Assembly (NCBI GenBank): GCA_019746355.1
Contig: JAIESC010000218.1
Location: 1-24,100 of the forward strand
Reading direction: 5' to 3'
DNA from: Xanthobacteraceae bacterium
GTDB taxonomy: Bacteria; Pseudomonadota; Alphaproteobacteria; Rhizobiales; Xanthobacteraceae
Length of the DNA stretch: 24,100 nucleotides
The position numbers and the translations under genes were made by a program. The notes under the pieces are model-generated. The model made no database searches and was not told where the DNA came from. It saw only the letters and a program-made list of their open reading frames with translations. Below, in pieces: positions 14,541-20,939 of the stretch (its first letter is position 1; each line of letters opens with the position of its first letter).

Positions 14541-14897
14541 ATGGACAGCAGCTTCAGCATCAGGCCCCGCGTCGGCGTGCAGCAATTCACGTCGCGCGAT
14601 CCACGTCAGGCGCCGGAGACGGAGCTTTCCGTGGACAAGATCGTCGCCGCGGCAAGCGGCGATCACAGCGAAACCGACCAGCGCGAGCAGCGTCACGACC
14701 ATGCCCCGCCCGACGTCATCGCCGATCCCGAGGCCCGCGACGTGATCATCCGCGAGAACGACATCCGCAACCAGGCCGGCGAGCATCCCGACCAGGCATT
14801 GCTGCGGCTTCGCGCCTACCGACCGGTGCAGCCCGACGCCGTCCCCGCGGCCGCAAACGAGCCCCAAACAACCATCCACGCCAATATCAAAGCCTGA
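14541..14897 (+). CDS. Unknown small protein between flagellar genes and OGT gene
   Basis: I do not recognise this 118-residue protein. The ATG at 14541 is chosen for the AAGGAGA site at 14529-14535; an upstream ATG at 14487 lacks one. It begins MDSSFSIRPRVGVQQF, then is hydrophilic, rich in Asp, Glu, His and Arg, and has no signal peptide, membrane segment or cysteine. Composition suggests a largely disordered cytoplasmic protein. The codon usage and GC content match the neighbouring flagellar genes. It ends directly before the TPR-glycosyltransferase gene with no gap, so the two are probably co-translated. A role in flagellin handling is possible but only positional. Confidence 0.65.
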   Translation: MDSSFSIRPRVGVQQFTSRDPRQAPETELSVDKIVAAASGDHSETDQREQRHDHAPPDVIADPEARDVIIRENDIRNQAGEHPDQALLRLRAYRPVQPDAVPAAANEPQTTIHANIKA

Positions 14898-14903
14898 GTG
14901 TCC

Positions 14904-17150
14904 ATGCCCTCCGTGACCGCGCCGCAAGGCAAGCCCGTCGACGTTGCGCGTACCTTCCAGCAGGCGCTCGAGTTCCACCATCAGGGCCGGGTCGCGGAGG
15001 CGGAGGCGCTCTACTCGGTCGTGCTCGCGGCGCGACCCGATCATTTCGATGCGCTGCAGATGCTCGGCGTCATCAAGCTCGGGCGTGGCGACCTGCCCGC
15101 GGCGCTGCGTCTCACCGGCGCGGCCTTGCAGCAGCGGCCGACCTCGCCGCAGGTTCTGCTCAATCACGGCAACGTGCTCGATGCCATGAAGCGCCACGAC
15201 GAGGCGCTTGCCAATTTCGACGAGGCGATCAGGCGCAAGAAGGGCTTCGCCGAGGCGCATGGCAATCGCGGCGCGGCGCTGGTGGCGCTCGAGCGTTACG
15301 AGGAGGCGCTGGAAAGTTTCAAGCGCGCGATCGCGCTCAAGCCGGACTATGCGGACGCGTTCTATAACCAGGGCAACGCGCTGCGGCTGCTCAACCGCTA
15401 CCCCGAGGCACTGAAGAGCTTCGACCGCGCAATTGCGCTCCGCCCGAAATACGCCAAGGCCCACTGCAACCGCGGCGCGGTGCTCGAAGCCATCGGCCAG
15501 TCGACGGAGGCGCTTGCGGAATGCGAGCGCGCGCTGGCAATTCAGCCAAACTTTCCCGAGGCCATGCTCAACCGTTGCGGCTCGCTGCGCGCGCTCAAGC
15601 GCCACGACGAGACATTGCAGGCGCTCGACGCGCTGCTCGCGGCGCATCCAAACTACGCCGAAGCGCATTACATGCGCGGCATGCTGCTCGCCGACTTCAA
15701 CCGCGCCAACGACGCGGTGGCAAGCTACGAGAAGGCGGCCGCGCTCAAGGCCGACTACAGCAAGGCGCGCTGGGCCGCATGCAGCGCGGCGCTGCCGATT
15801 CTTTATGCCGACGAGGCCGAGATCGGCCGGCAGCGCGCCGAGTATGAGCGAAGGCTGCGCGCGCTCTGCGCCGACCATGACGCCGGCCGCACGCCACCCG
15901 ACATGACCAAGGGGCTCGGCATGGCGCAGCCGTTCTTCCTCGCCTACCAGGGCCGCAACGACCGCGAGCTGCAAAAGCTGTTCGGCGGCCTCGCGTCCAG
16001 GATCATGGCGGAGCACCACGGCGCGGTGAAGCTGGCGGAGCCGCCCAAGCCCGGCGAACCCATTCGCGTCGGCATCGTCTGCGGCTACTTCTTCCAGCAC
16101 TCGGTGTGGAAGGTCGGCGTCCGCGGCTGGGTTACCGAGCTCGACAAGCAGCGTTTCCAGGTGTTCTGCTACAACACCAGCTACAAGCAGGACGCCGAAA
16201 CCGAAATCGCCAGGGCGCACGCCCATCGCTTCGACCAGGGTCCGCGTCCGGCCGAGGAGTGGCGCAAAATCATCGAGGCCGACCGGCCGCATGTGATCAT
16301 CTATCCCGAGATTGGCATGAACCACGAGGCGTCGGAGCTTGCGGCGCTCAGGCTTGCGCCGGTGCAAGTGAGCTACATCGGCCACCCGCAGACTTCGGGC
16401 TACCCGACCATCGACTGCTTCCTCAGCGGCGAGCTGTTCGAGCCGCCGGACGGCGCCGAGCACTATTCGGAAAAGCTCGTGAAGCTTCCGAACATCGCCT
16501 TCCACTACGAGCCGCTCAAGCTCGACACCGTGATCCTGAACCGGCAGGAGCTGGGCTTGCGTCCCTCCGCCACCGTCTATTGGTGCGCGCAATCGCTGTT
16601 CAAGTACCTGCCGCAATACGACGATGTGTTTCCGCGCATCGCCAAGGAAGCCGGCGACTGCCAGTTCGTGTTCATCCGCCACATGGGGCACGGCGTGACC
16701 GAGCTGTTCCAGAGGCGGCTCGAGGCGGCGTTTGCCGCGCATGGCCTCAAGTCCGCCGACCACTGCGTCTTCCTCAAATCCATGAGCATGAGCCGCTTTG
16801 CCGCGACGGGCCGCCAATGCGACGTCATGCTCGACAGCATCGGCTGGTCGGGTGGCAACACCACGCTGGAGGCGATGGCGCAGGACCTGCCGGTCGTGAC
16901 CTTCGAGGGCGATTTGATGCGGGGCCGGGTGAGCGCCGGCATGCTGCGCATGATGGGCATGCCCGAGACCGTCGCCGGCACGATCGACGACTACGTTTCG
17001 CTCGCGGCTCGCATCGCCCGGGACCCGGAGTGGCGGGCAAACGTTAAGATGCGCGTCATCCGTGACCGGGAACGGCTCTATCGCGACCGCACCTGCATCG
17101 CAGCGCTCGAGCAATTCCTGGAACGCGCCGCCCGCGACGGCACGGCGTAG
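14904..17150 (+). CDS. TPR-GT41-like glycosyltransferase, FlmG-type flagellin glycosyltransferase candidate
   Basis: From the ATG at 14904 the protein has 748 residues (a GTG at 14898, right after the previous stop, adds two). Residues about 13-290 are some eight TPR repeats, e.g. AIALKPDYADAFYNQGNALR. Residues about 385-745 are an OGT/SPINDLY-like domain: IRVGIVCGYFFQHS with His399 (equivalent to the OGT N-lobe His), VQVSYIGHPQTSGYPTID, Lys567 in QSLFKYLPQ, and the C-lobe DSIGWSGGNTTLEAMA. Caulobacter FlmG has the same layout; its TPRs bind flagellin and the GT domain adds a nonulosonic acid sugar. The two flagellin genes start 301 bp downstream, so flagellin is the likely acceptor. The sugar donor cannot be read from the sequence. 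It differs clearly from the second OGT at 20940. Confidence 0.85.
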   Translation: MPSVTAPQGKPVDVARTFQQALEFHHQGRVAEAEALYSVVLAARPDHFDALQMLGVIKLGRGDLPAALRLTGAALQQRPTSPQVLLNHGNVLDAMKRHDEALANFDEAIRRKKGFAEAHGNRGAALVALERYEEALESFKRAIALKPDYADAFYNQGNALRLLNRYPEALKSFDRAIALRPKYAKAHCNRGAVLEAIGQSTEALAECERALAIQPNFPEAMLNRCGSLRALKRHDETLQALDALLAAHPNYAEAHYMRGMLLADFNRANDAVASYEKAAALKADYSKARWAACSAALPILYADEAEIGRQRAEYERRLRALCADHDAGRTPPDMTKGLGMAQPFFLAYQGRNDRELQKLFGGLASRIMAEHHGAVKLAEPPKPGEPIRVGIVCGYFFQHSVWKVGVRGWVTELDKQRFQVFCYNTSYKQDAETEIARAHAHRFDQGPRPAEEWRKIIEADRPHVIIYPEIGMNHEASELAALRLAPVQVSYIGHPQTSGYPTIDCFLSGELFEPPDGAEHYSEKLVKLPNIAFHYEPLKLDTVILNRQELGLRPSATVYWCAQSLFKYLPQYDDVFPRIAKEAGDCQFVFIRHMGHGVTELFQRRLEAAFAAHGLKSADHCVFLKSMSMSRFAATGRQCDVMLDSIGWSGGNTTLEAMAQDLPVVTFEGDLMRGRVSAGMLRMMGMPETVAGTIDDYVSLAARIARDPEWRANVKMRVIRDRERLYRDRTCIAALEQFLERAARDGTA

Positions 17151-17181
17151 CCGGTCCCCTCACCACCTCGTTCCAACCGCG

Positions 17182-17206
17182 GCGGCCTTCGGAAACGCAA
17201 GGCCGC
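17182..17206 (+). terminator. Probable terminator after the TPR-glycosyltransferase gene
   Basis: An 8-bp perfect stem GCGGCCTT/AAGGCCGC with a 9-base loop begins 31 bases after the stop codon. TGCTGGCTTTT follows, a weak T-rich tail. Confidence 0.5.
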
Positions 17207-17451
17207 TGCTGGCTTTTGTGCGCATGCCGCGTGCCCCGCAGGCCCCGCCGTTATGGTGACCGACTGGTTTTCATTCGTGGTTAGCAAAACCTCACCGAGG
17301 CCGGCATAACCCTTTGATAATCATGATTTTTTGCCGTTTGAATTAACCACGATTTTTTACACCGCGTTACTCCTAACATGAGATCAAGGTTACCGACGCA
17401 AGGCGTGGGATCGTCTTGTGACGAGGAAAAGGACCAGAAGGGCACACTAAA
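17207..17451 (+). promoter_or_regulatory. Leader region of the first flagellin gene
   Basis: This 245-bp region turns A/T-rich from about 17310 to 17375, as expected for a strong promoter. I find neither a good sigma-54 pair (GG-N10-GC with TTGGCAC) nor a clear sigma-28 promoter. A CAAGGTTACC sequence at 17385-17394 resembles CAAGGTTTCC at 18442-18451 before the second flagellin. The ribosome-binding site AGAAGGG lies about 10 bases before the ATG. Confidence 0.4.
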
Positions 17452-18276
17452 ATGGGCGCGGATATCGTTCTCTCCGCCGGCGTTCGGTCGAACCTTTTGC
17501 AGTTGCAGAAGACCTCCGACCTGATCACGGCGACTCAAACCAAGCTTGCCACCGGAAAGCGCGTCAACAGCGCGCTCGACAATCCGATCAACTTCTTCAC
17601 GGCGCAGGGCCTGCAGAATCGCGCGAGCGACCTCAGCAACCTGCTCGACTCGATGTCGAACGCGTTCAACACCATTCAGGCCGCCAACAACGGCATCACC
17701 TCGATCACCAAGCTGGTGCAATCGGCTCAGGCGCTGGTGTCGCAGGCGCAGCAGACCTCCGACACGGCGGTCCGCACCAGCCTCGCCACCCAGTTCGGCG
17801 AGATTCTGACCCAGATCGACCAGCTCGCCGCCGACTCCGGCTTCAACGGCATCAACCTGCTCGACTCCGGCTCGAGCACGGACCTGACCGTGACGCTGAA
17901 CGAGACCGGGACCTCGAGCGTCACCGTCGCGGCGGTCGACTTCAGCGCCGCCGGCGATCTCGCGATCAACAACGCGGTCAACAACTGGGGCGGTGTGGCC
18001 GACATCACCGCGGCCTCGGCCGAACTGACCACAGCGCTCACCACGCTGCGCTCCCAGGCCCAGGCGTTCGGCTCGAACCTGTCGACCGTGCAGATCCGCC
18101 AGGAGTTCACCAAGGCGATGATCAACACGCTGCAGACCGGCGCCGACAGCCTGACGCTCGCCGACTCCAACGAGGAAGGTGCAAACCTCCTCGCCTTGCA
18201 GACCCGGCAGCAGCTCTCGACCACCGCGCTGTCGCTTGCCTCGCAGGCGAGCCAGGCCGTGCTGCGGTTGTTCTGA
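17452..18276 (+). CDS. Flagellin (first of tandem pair)
   Basis: This 274-residue flagellin consists only of the conserved terminal domains with a short middle, lacking the large variable D2/D3 region of enteric FliC. The N-terminal helix region contains SNLLQLQKTSDLITATQTKL, ATGKRVNSALDNPINFFTAQ and the QTKLATGKRV-type D1 start. The C-terminus has VQIRQEFTKAMINTLQTGAD, NLLALQTRQQLSTTALSLAS and ends QAVLRLF. It resembles Bradyrhizobium flagellins. There is no cysteine. It is about 85 percent like the next gene by eye, with a 93-bp stretch identical. Ser/Thr residues in the middle are possible glycosylation sites for the adjacent GT. It has its own terminator, so it is monocistronic. Confidence 0.96.
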   Translation: MGADIVLSAGVRSNLLQLQKTSDLITATQTKLATGKRVNSALDNPINFFTAQGLQNRASDLSNLLDSMSNAFNTIQAANNGITSITKLVQSAQALVSQAQQTSDTAVRTSLATQFGEILTQIDQLAADSGFNGINLLDSGSSTDLTVTLNETGTSSVTVAAVDFSAAGDLAINNAVNNWGGVADITAASAELTTALTTLRSQAQAFGSNLSTVQIRQEFTKAMINTLQTGADSLTLADSNEEGANLLALQTRQQLSTTALSLASQASQAVLRLF

Positions 18277-18300
18277 TCCGCTAACAAATTCCAAACGCGG

Positions 18301-18330
18301 AAACGGCGGCACCCCGGTGCCGCCGTTTTT
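18301..18330 (+). terminator. Terminator of the first flagellin gene
   Basis: A 13-bp perfect stem (AAACGGCGGCACC with GGTGCCGCCGTTT) is followed directly by T's, giving five in a row. It starts 24 bases after the stop codon and is a strong intrinsic terminator. Confidence 0.92.
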
Positions 18331-18410
18331 CGTTGCGCCGGGCGCCTCGCAGGCATCCGGTTCCAGACATTCGCAGCCGGCGCGTTAACGCTGCCGTTTG
18401 CAGCATCCAT

Positions 18411-18425
18411 CGGCATTTTCTGCCG
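18411..18425. promoter_or_regulatory. CGGCA-N5-TGCCG palindrome upstream of the second flagellin
   Basis: CGGCA (18411-18415) and TGCCG (18421-18425) enclose TTTTC. The arms, spacing and T-rich centre match the palindrome at 12362-12380 before flgI. It is centred 119 bases before the flagellin ATG, so it may bind the same activator. Confidence 0.4.
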
Positions 18426-18536
18426 CGAGTTAAGGGATCGGCAAGGTTTCCCTAACCAAATATCAACCTTAACAGAATATTTTTTCCAAACGCTGCGCCG
18501 GGTACGGACCGGCCGGAGATTCTCACGGGGATTACG

Positions 18537-19364
18537 ATGGGTAATGATATCGTTCTGACTTCCGGCGTCCGGGCCAACCTGCTCCAGCTGCAGCGGACCT
18601 CGGATCTGATCACCTCGACCCAGACCAGGCTCGCCACCGGCAAGCGGGTCAACAATGCGCTCGACAATCCGGTCAACTTCTTCACCGCGGCGGGCCTGCA
18701 GAACCGCGCCAGCGACCTCGGCAACCTGCTCGACTCGATGTCGAGCGCGTTCAACACCATCCAGGCCGCCAACAACGGCATCACCTCGATCACCAAGCTG
18801 GCGCAATCCGCGCAGGCGCTGATCTCGCAGGCGCAGCAGACCTCGGACCCCAACGTCCGGCAGAGCCTCGCCGTCCAGTTCGACGCCATCCTGGTCCAGA
18901 TCGGGCAGCTCGCCGCCGATTCGGGCTTCAACGGCATCAACCTGCTCGACAGCAACACCAGCGCCGACCTCACCGTCACGCTGAACGAAAACGGCACCTC
19001 GACCGTCACTGTCGCGGCGGTCGACTTCAGCGCCGCCGGCGATCTCGCGATCAACAACTCGGTCAACAACTGGGGCGGCACCGCCGACATCGCCGCGGCC
19101 TCGGCCGAGCTCACCAGCGCGCTGACCACGCTGCGCTCGCAGGCCCAGGCGTTCGGCTCGAACCTGTCGACCGTGCAGATCCGCCAGGAGTTCACCAAGG
19201 CGATGATCAACACGCTGCAGACCGGCGCCGACGGCCTGACGCTCGCCGACCCCAACGAAGAGGGCGCAAACCTCCTCGCCTTGCAGACCCGGCAGCAGCT
19301 CTCGACCACCGCATTGTCGCTTGCCTCGCAAGCGAGCCAGGCCGTGCTGCGGCTGTTCCAGTAA
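18537..19364 (+). CDS. Flagellin (second of tandem pair)
   Basis: This 275-residue flagellin is a tandem duplicate of the preceding one and also lacks a large central domain. It starts MGNDIVLTSGVRANLLQLQR and ends QAVLRLFQ. Differences lie mostly in scattered positions such as SDPNVRQSLAVQFDAILVQI against SDTAVRTSLATQFGEILTQI. At the DNA level 19140-19232 is identical to 18055-18147, which suggests recent gene conversion. The ribosome-binding site is ACGGGG about 7 bases before the ATG. Its leader (18331-18536) carries a CGGCA-N5-TGCCG palindrome. It has its own hairpin terminator. The two flagellins probably assemble in one filament, and FlbT/FlaF downstream probably control their translation. 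Confidence 0.96.
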   Translation: MGNDIVLTSGVRANLLQLQRTSDLITSTQTRLATGKRVNNALDNPVNFFTAAGLQNRASDLGNLLDSMSSAFNTIQAANNGITSITKLAQSAQALISQAQQTSDPNVRQSLAVQFDAILVQIGQLAADSGFNGINLLDSNTSADLTVTLNENGTSTVTVAAVDFSAAGDLAINNSVNNWGGTADIAAASAELTSALTTLRSQAQAFGSNLSTVQIRQEFTKAMINTLQTGADGLTLADPNEEGANLLALQTRQQLSTTALSLASQASQAVLRLFQ

Positions 19365-19426
19365 ATGCCACCACCAGGCGGGCCCGCCCAACGATAGCCC
19401 GCCGCGAACCGCAGAACGCAGTTCGG

Positions 19427-19453
19427 ATGGCGTTTGCTCCCCGCAAACGCCAT
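19427..19453 (+). terminator. Terminator of the second flagellin gene
   Basis: A perfect 11-bp stem ATGGCGTTTGC/GCAAACGCCAT with a 5-base loop TCCCC begins 62 bases after the stop. The tail is TTCCGTTTCG, only partly T-rich. Confidence 0.75.
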
Positions 19454-19527
19454 TTCCGTTTCGTAAGGCCCGGCAACGGGACAGGGGCACCGGCCCCCAA
19501 CACGATCCGGCAGCAAGGAGTAACGTC

Positions 19528-19962
19528 ATGGCGCTGAAGGTCGAGCTCAAGCCCAACGAACGCATCCTGATCGGCGAGTCCGTGATCACCAACTGCGACC
19601 AAAGGTCCTGGCTGGTGATCGAAGGGTCGAGCCCGATCCTACGCGAGAAGGACATCCTGACCGCGCCGCGCGCCGATACGCCGGCCAAGCGCATCTATCT
19701 TGCGGTGCAATTGATGTACACGTCGCGCGATCCTCGCGCGCATCACGAGATTTACTTTTCGTTAGTGAAGCAGATCACCCAGGCCGCGCCCAGCACCTGG
19801 CAATTCATTGAGGTTATCAATAATCAAATCTTAACAGGCAATCTCTATAAGGCACTCAAGGAAGCCAAAAAACTGATCGCCTACGAAGAGGAGCTCCTGG
19901 CGAATGCAAAGCGCAGCGCAAGCCTACAAAAGCGTGGCAAGGCAGATCTCAAATCCGCGTGA
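19528..19962 (+). CDS. flbT: Flagellin translation regulator FlbT
   Basis: The ATG at 19528 follows an AAGGAG site at 19515-19520 and gives 144 residues, the usual FlbT size. In Caulobacter FlbT binds the 5' leader of flagellin mRNA and limits its translation and stability when assembly is blocked. Family marks are the start MALKVELKPNERILIGESVI, WLVIEGSSPILREKDILTA, the central RIYLAVQLMYTSRD and the C-terminal ALKEAKKLIAYEEELLANAK. The last 59 bases overlap flaF in another frame, so the FlbT tail (KRSASLQKRGKADLKSA) is encoded together with the FlaF start. Close placement beside the two flagellins fits this role. Confidence 0.95.
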   Translation: MALKVELKPNERILIGESVITNCDQRSWLVIEGSSPILREKDILTAPRADTPAKRIYLAVQLMYTSRDPRAHHEIYFSLVKQITQAAPSTWQFIEVINNQILTGNLYKALKEAKKLIAYEEELLANAKRSASLQKRGKADLKSA

Positions 19963-20278
19963 GCTTGAGGCCTCGCTGCTGCTGCAGGCCGCCGCCCGTC
20001 TGCAATCGGTCCATGACGACTGGGACCACGACGCGCCCGTTCAGACCAAGCTCAACGACGCGCTGCTCTACAATCGCAAGCTCTGGTCGGTGTTCCTGGC
20101 CGAAATGACCGACGCCAACAATCCGATGCCGCGCGAGCTGCGGCAGAACGTCGCCAATATCGGCATCTTCGTGATGAACCGTACCGTTTCGCTGATGCAG
20201 GATCCCAGGCCCGAGCAGCTCGGCTCGCTGATCAACATCAACCGCGAGATCGCCGCGGGCCTGCTCGGCCGTGCCTGA
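19904..20278 (+). CDS. flaF: Flagellin secretion/assembly protein FlaF
   Basis: This 124-residue protein matches FlaF by its start QSAAQAYKSVARQISNPREL, the helical core LNDALLYNRKLWSVFLAEMT and the end LGSLININREIAAGLLGRA. In Caulobacter FlaF is needed for flagellin secretion or production and acts against FlbT; the pair acts as a switch on flagellin synthesis. The ATG lies inside flbT, with a 59-base overlap in a different frame, so it depends on flbT translation. A GAGGAG sequence within flbT at 19887-19892 is about 11 bases upstream of the ATG and can serve as ribosome-binding site. A strong terminator follows. Confidence 0.94.
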   Translation: MQSAAQAYKSVARQISNPRELEASLLLQAAARLQSVHDDWDHDAPVQTKLNDALLYNRKLWSVFLAEMTDANNPMPRELRQNVANIGIFVMNRTVSLMQDPRPEQLGSLININREIAAGLLGRA

Positions 20279-20300
20279 CCCTCAGAGAGCTATCCGATCG

Positions 20301-20331
20301 AAAAGCCCCGCGGCATGCCCCGGGGCTTTTT
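20301..20331 (+). terminator. Terminator of flbT-flaF
   Basis: AAAAGCCCCG and CGGGGCTTTT form a perfect 10-bp stem around a 10-base loop with a GGCATGCC core, followed by a run of T's. It starts 22 bases after the flaF stop. Confidence 0.92.
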
Positions 20332-20514
20332 CGTTGAGATGAGTTATTCCGGCTAAAGCACTTTCCACTTGAGTTGGAGCACACCGGCACAACACACACG
20401 CTGTCACCCGCGGGCTTGACCCGAGGGTCGATGCTGAGAGTGCACGCAAGCTGAGACGATGACGCTGTTTCCGCAGCGCAATTCGGCAATTGGTAAGGCG
20501 TCACCGTAATTCCG
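20332..20514. other. Non-coding junction between flagellar genes and IS remnant
   Basis: No gene is visible. The segment 20404-20430 (CACCCGCGGGCTTGACCCGA and the next bases) resembles the dispersed 'cccgggcttgacccggg' repeats frequent in Bradyrhizobium-like genomes, with an inverted-repeat core. The rest, up to the IS fragment, is unassigned and marks the start of an accessory mosaic. Confidence 0.4.
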
Positions 20515-20615
20515 CCACTCGGCAATCGCGGTCTTGAGTTCGGTGACGTCGTTGAAGGTTCCTCGCCTGATGCGCTGGCGGGCGATTCCGGCGAACAGTC
20601 GCTCGACGAGGTTGA
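20515..20615 (-). repeat. Left copy of 101-bp direct repeat
   Basis: This stretch is identical to 23484-23584 except C at 20583 against T at 23552. It is the C-terminal transposase segment of an IS630-family element, in the same orientation as the right copy. The two copies are 2969 bp apart and bracket the second OGT gene. Confidence 0.93.
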
Positions 20616-20823
20616 TCGCCATGACGCCATGACCGTCCGCCGTCATCAGCTCACTCCTCGCTCGCTTGGCGATCTTCTGAGGCGTGTTTCCCATCGGTCA
20701 GCAGTTGCTCCAGTTCCCCGCGACCCTTGCGGTCGACGACAATCAGAATTCGATCGTTTCCCATCCGCGAGTGAATCATGTTCGCGACAAATTGGGATTC
20801 AAATGTCGGTGACAGAACACTAG
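20515..20823 (-). mobile_element. IS630-family remnant, internally deleted and frameshifted
   Basis: On the minus strand this starts at an element end CTAGTGTTCTG (complement of 20813-20823). It goes on to the N-terminal helix-turn-helix part of an IS630 transposase, visible in two frames: RKGRGELEQLLTD, then after a shift GNTPQKIAKRARSELMTADG and HGVMAI. That is joined directly to the last part of the DDE domain, NLVERLFAGIARQRIRRGTF, then NDVTELKTAIAEW. About 170 residues between are missing, including two catalytic Asp residues, so it cannot encode an active transposase. The 101 bp 20515-20615 are repeated at 23484-23584. The first frame is a 42-codon ORF at 20651-20779. Confidence 0.8.
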
Positions 20824-20939
20824 GTTCCGCTAAATATACCGAATGCTAGAGTGCGGCCCGATGACCTGATTCGTTTCGGTGCCGCCTCGTCGGGGATCGA
20901 TCCTCAAACGTCCCGAGCAAAGGGTGTGGAGACTGTCGA
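20824..20939 (+). promoter_or_regulatory. Leader of the second TPR-OGT gene
   Basis: This 116-bp stretch lies between the IS end and the ATG. It begins A/T-rich (TAAATATACC around 20830) and has GTGGAGA about 9 bases before the start as ribosome-binding site. A promoter must lie here or in the IS remnant, because a terminator and opposite-strand debris lie upstream. Confidence 0.35.

Noticed and set aside
14379..17114. Very long open frame on the minus strand (911 codons)
   Set aside because: It lies opposite the TPR-glycosyltransferase, whose motifs are clear; the minus-strand protein is Arg/His/Val/Gly-rich without domain order, typical of the antisense of GC-rich coding DNA.
18500..18513. 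GG-N10-GC spacing resembling a sigma-54 promoter before the second flagellin
   Set aside because: Only the four core bases match, not TTGGCAC or TTGC, and the start site would fall at the ribosome-binding site.
17281..19694. Long minus-strand frames opposite the two flagellins
   Set aside because: They mirror the flagellin coding (repeated RVCRHQRL-like text in both copies) and have no family features.
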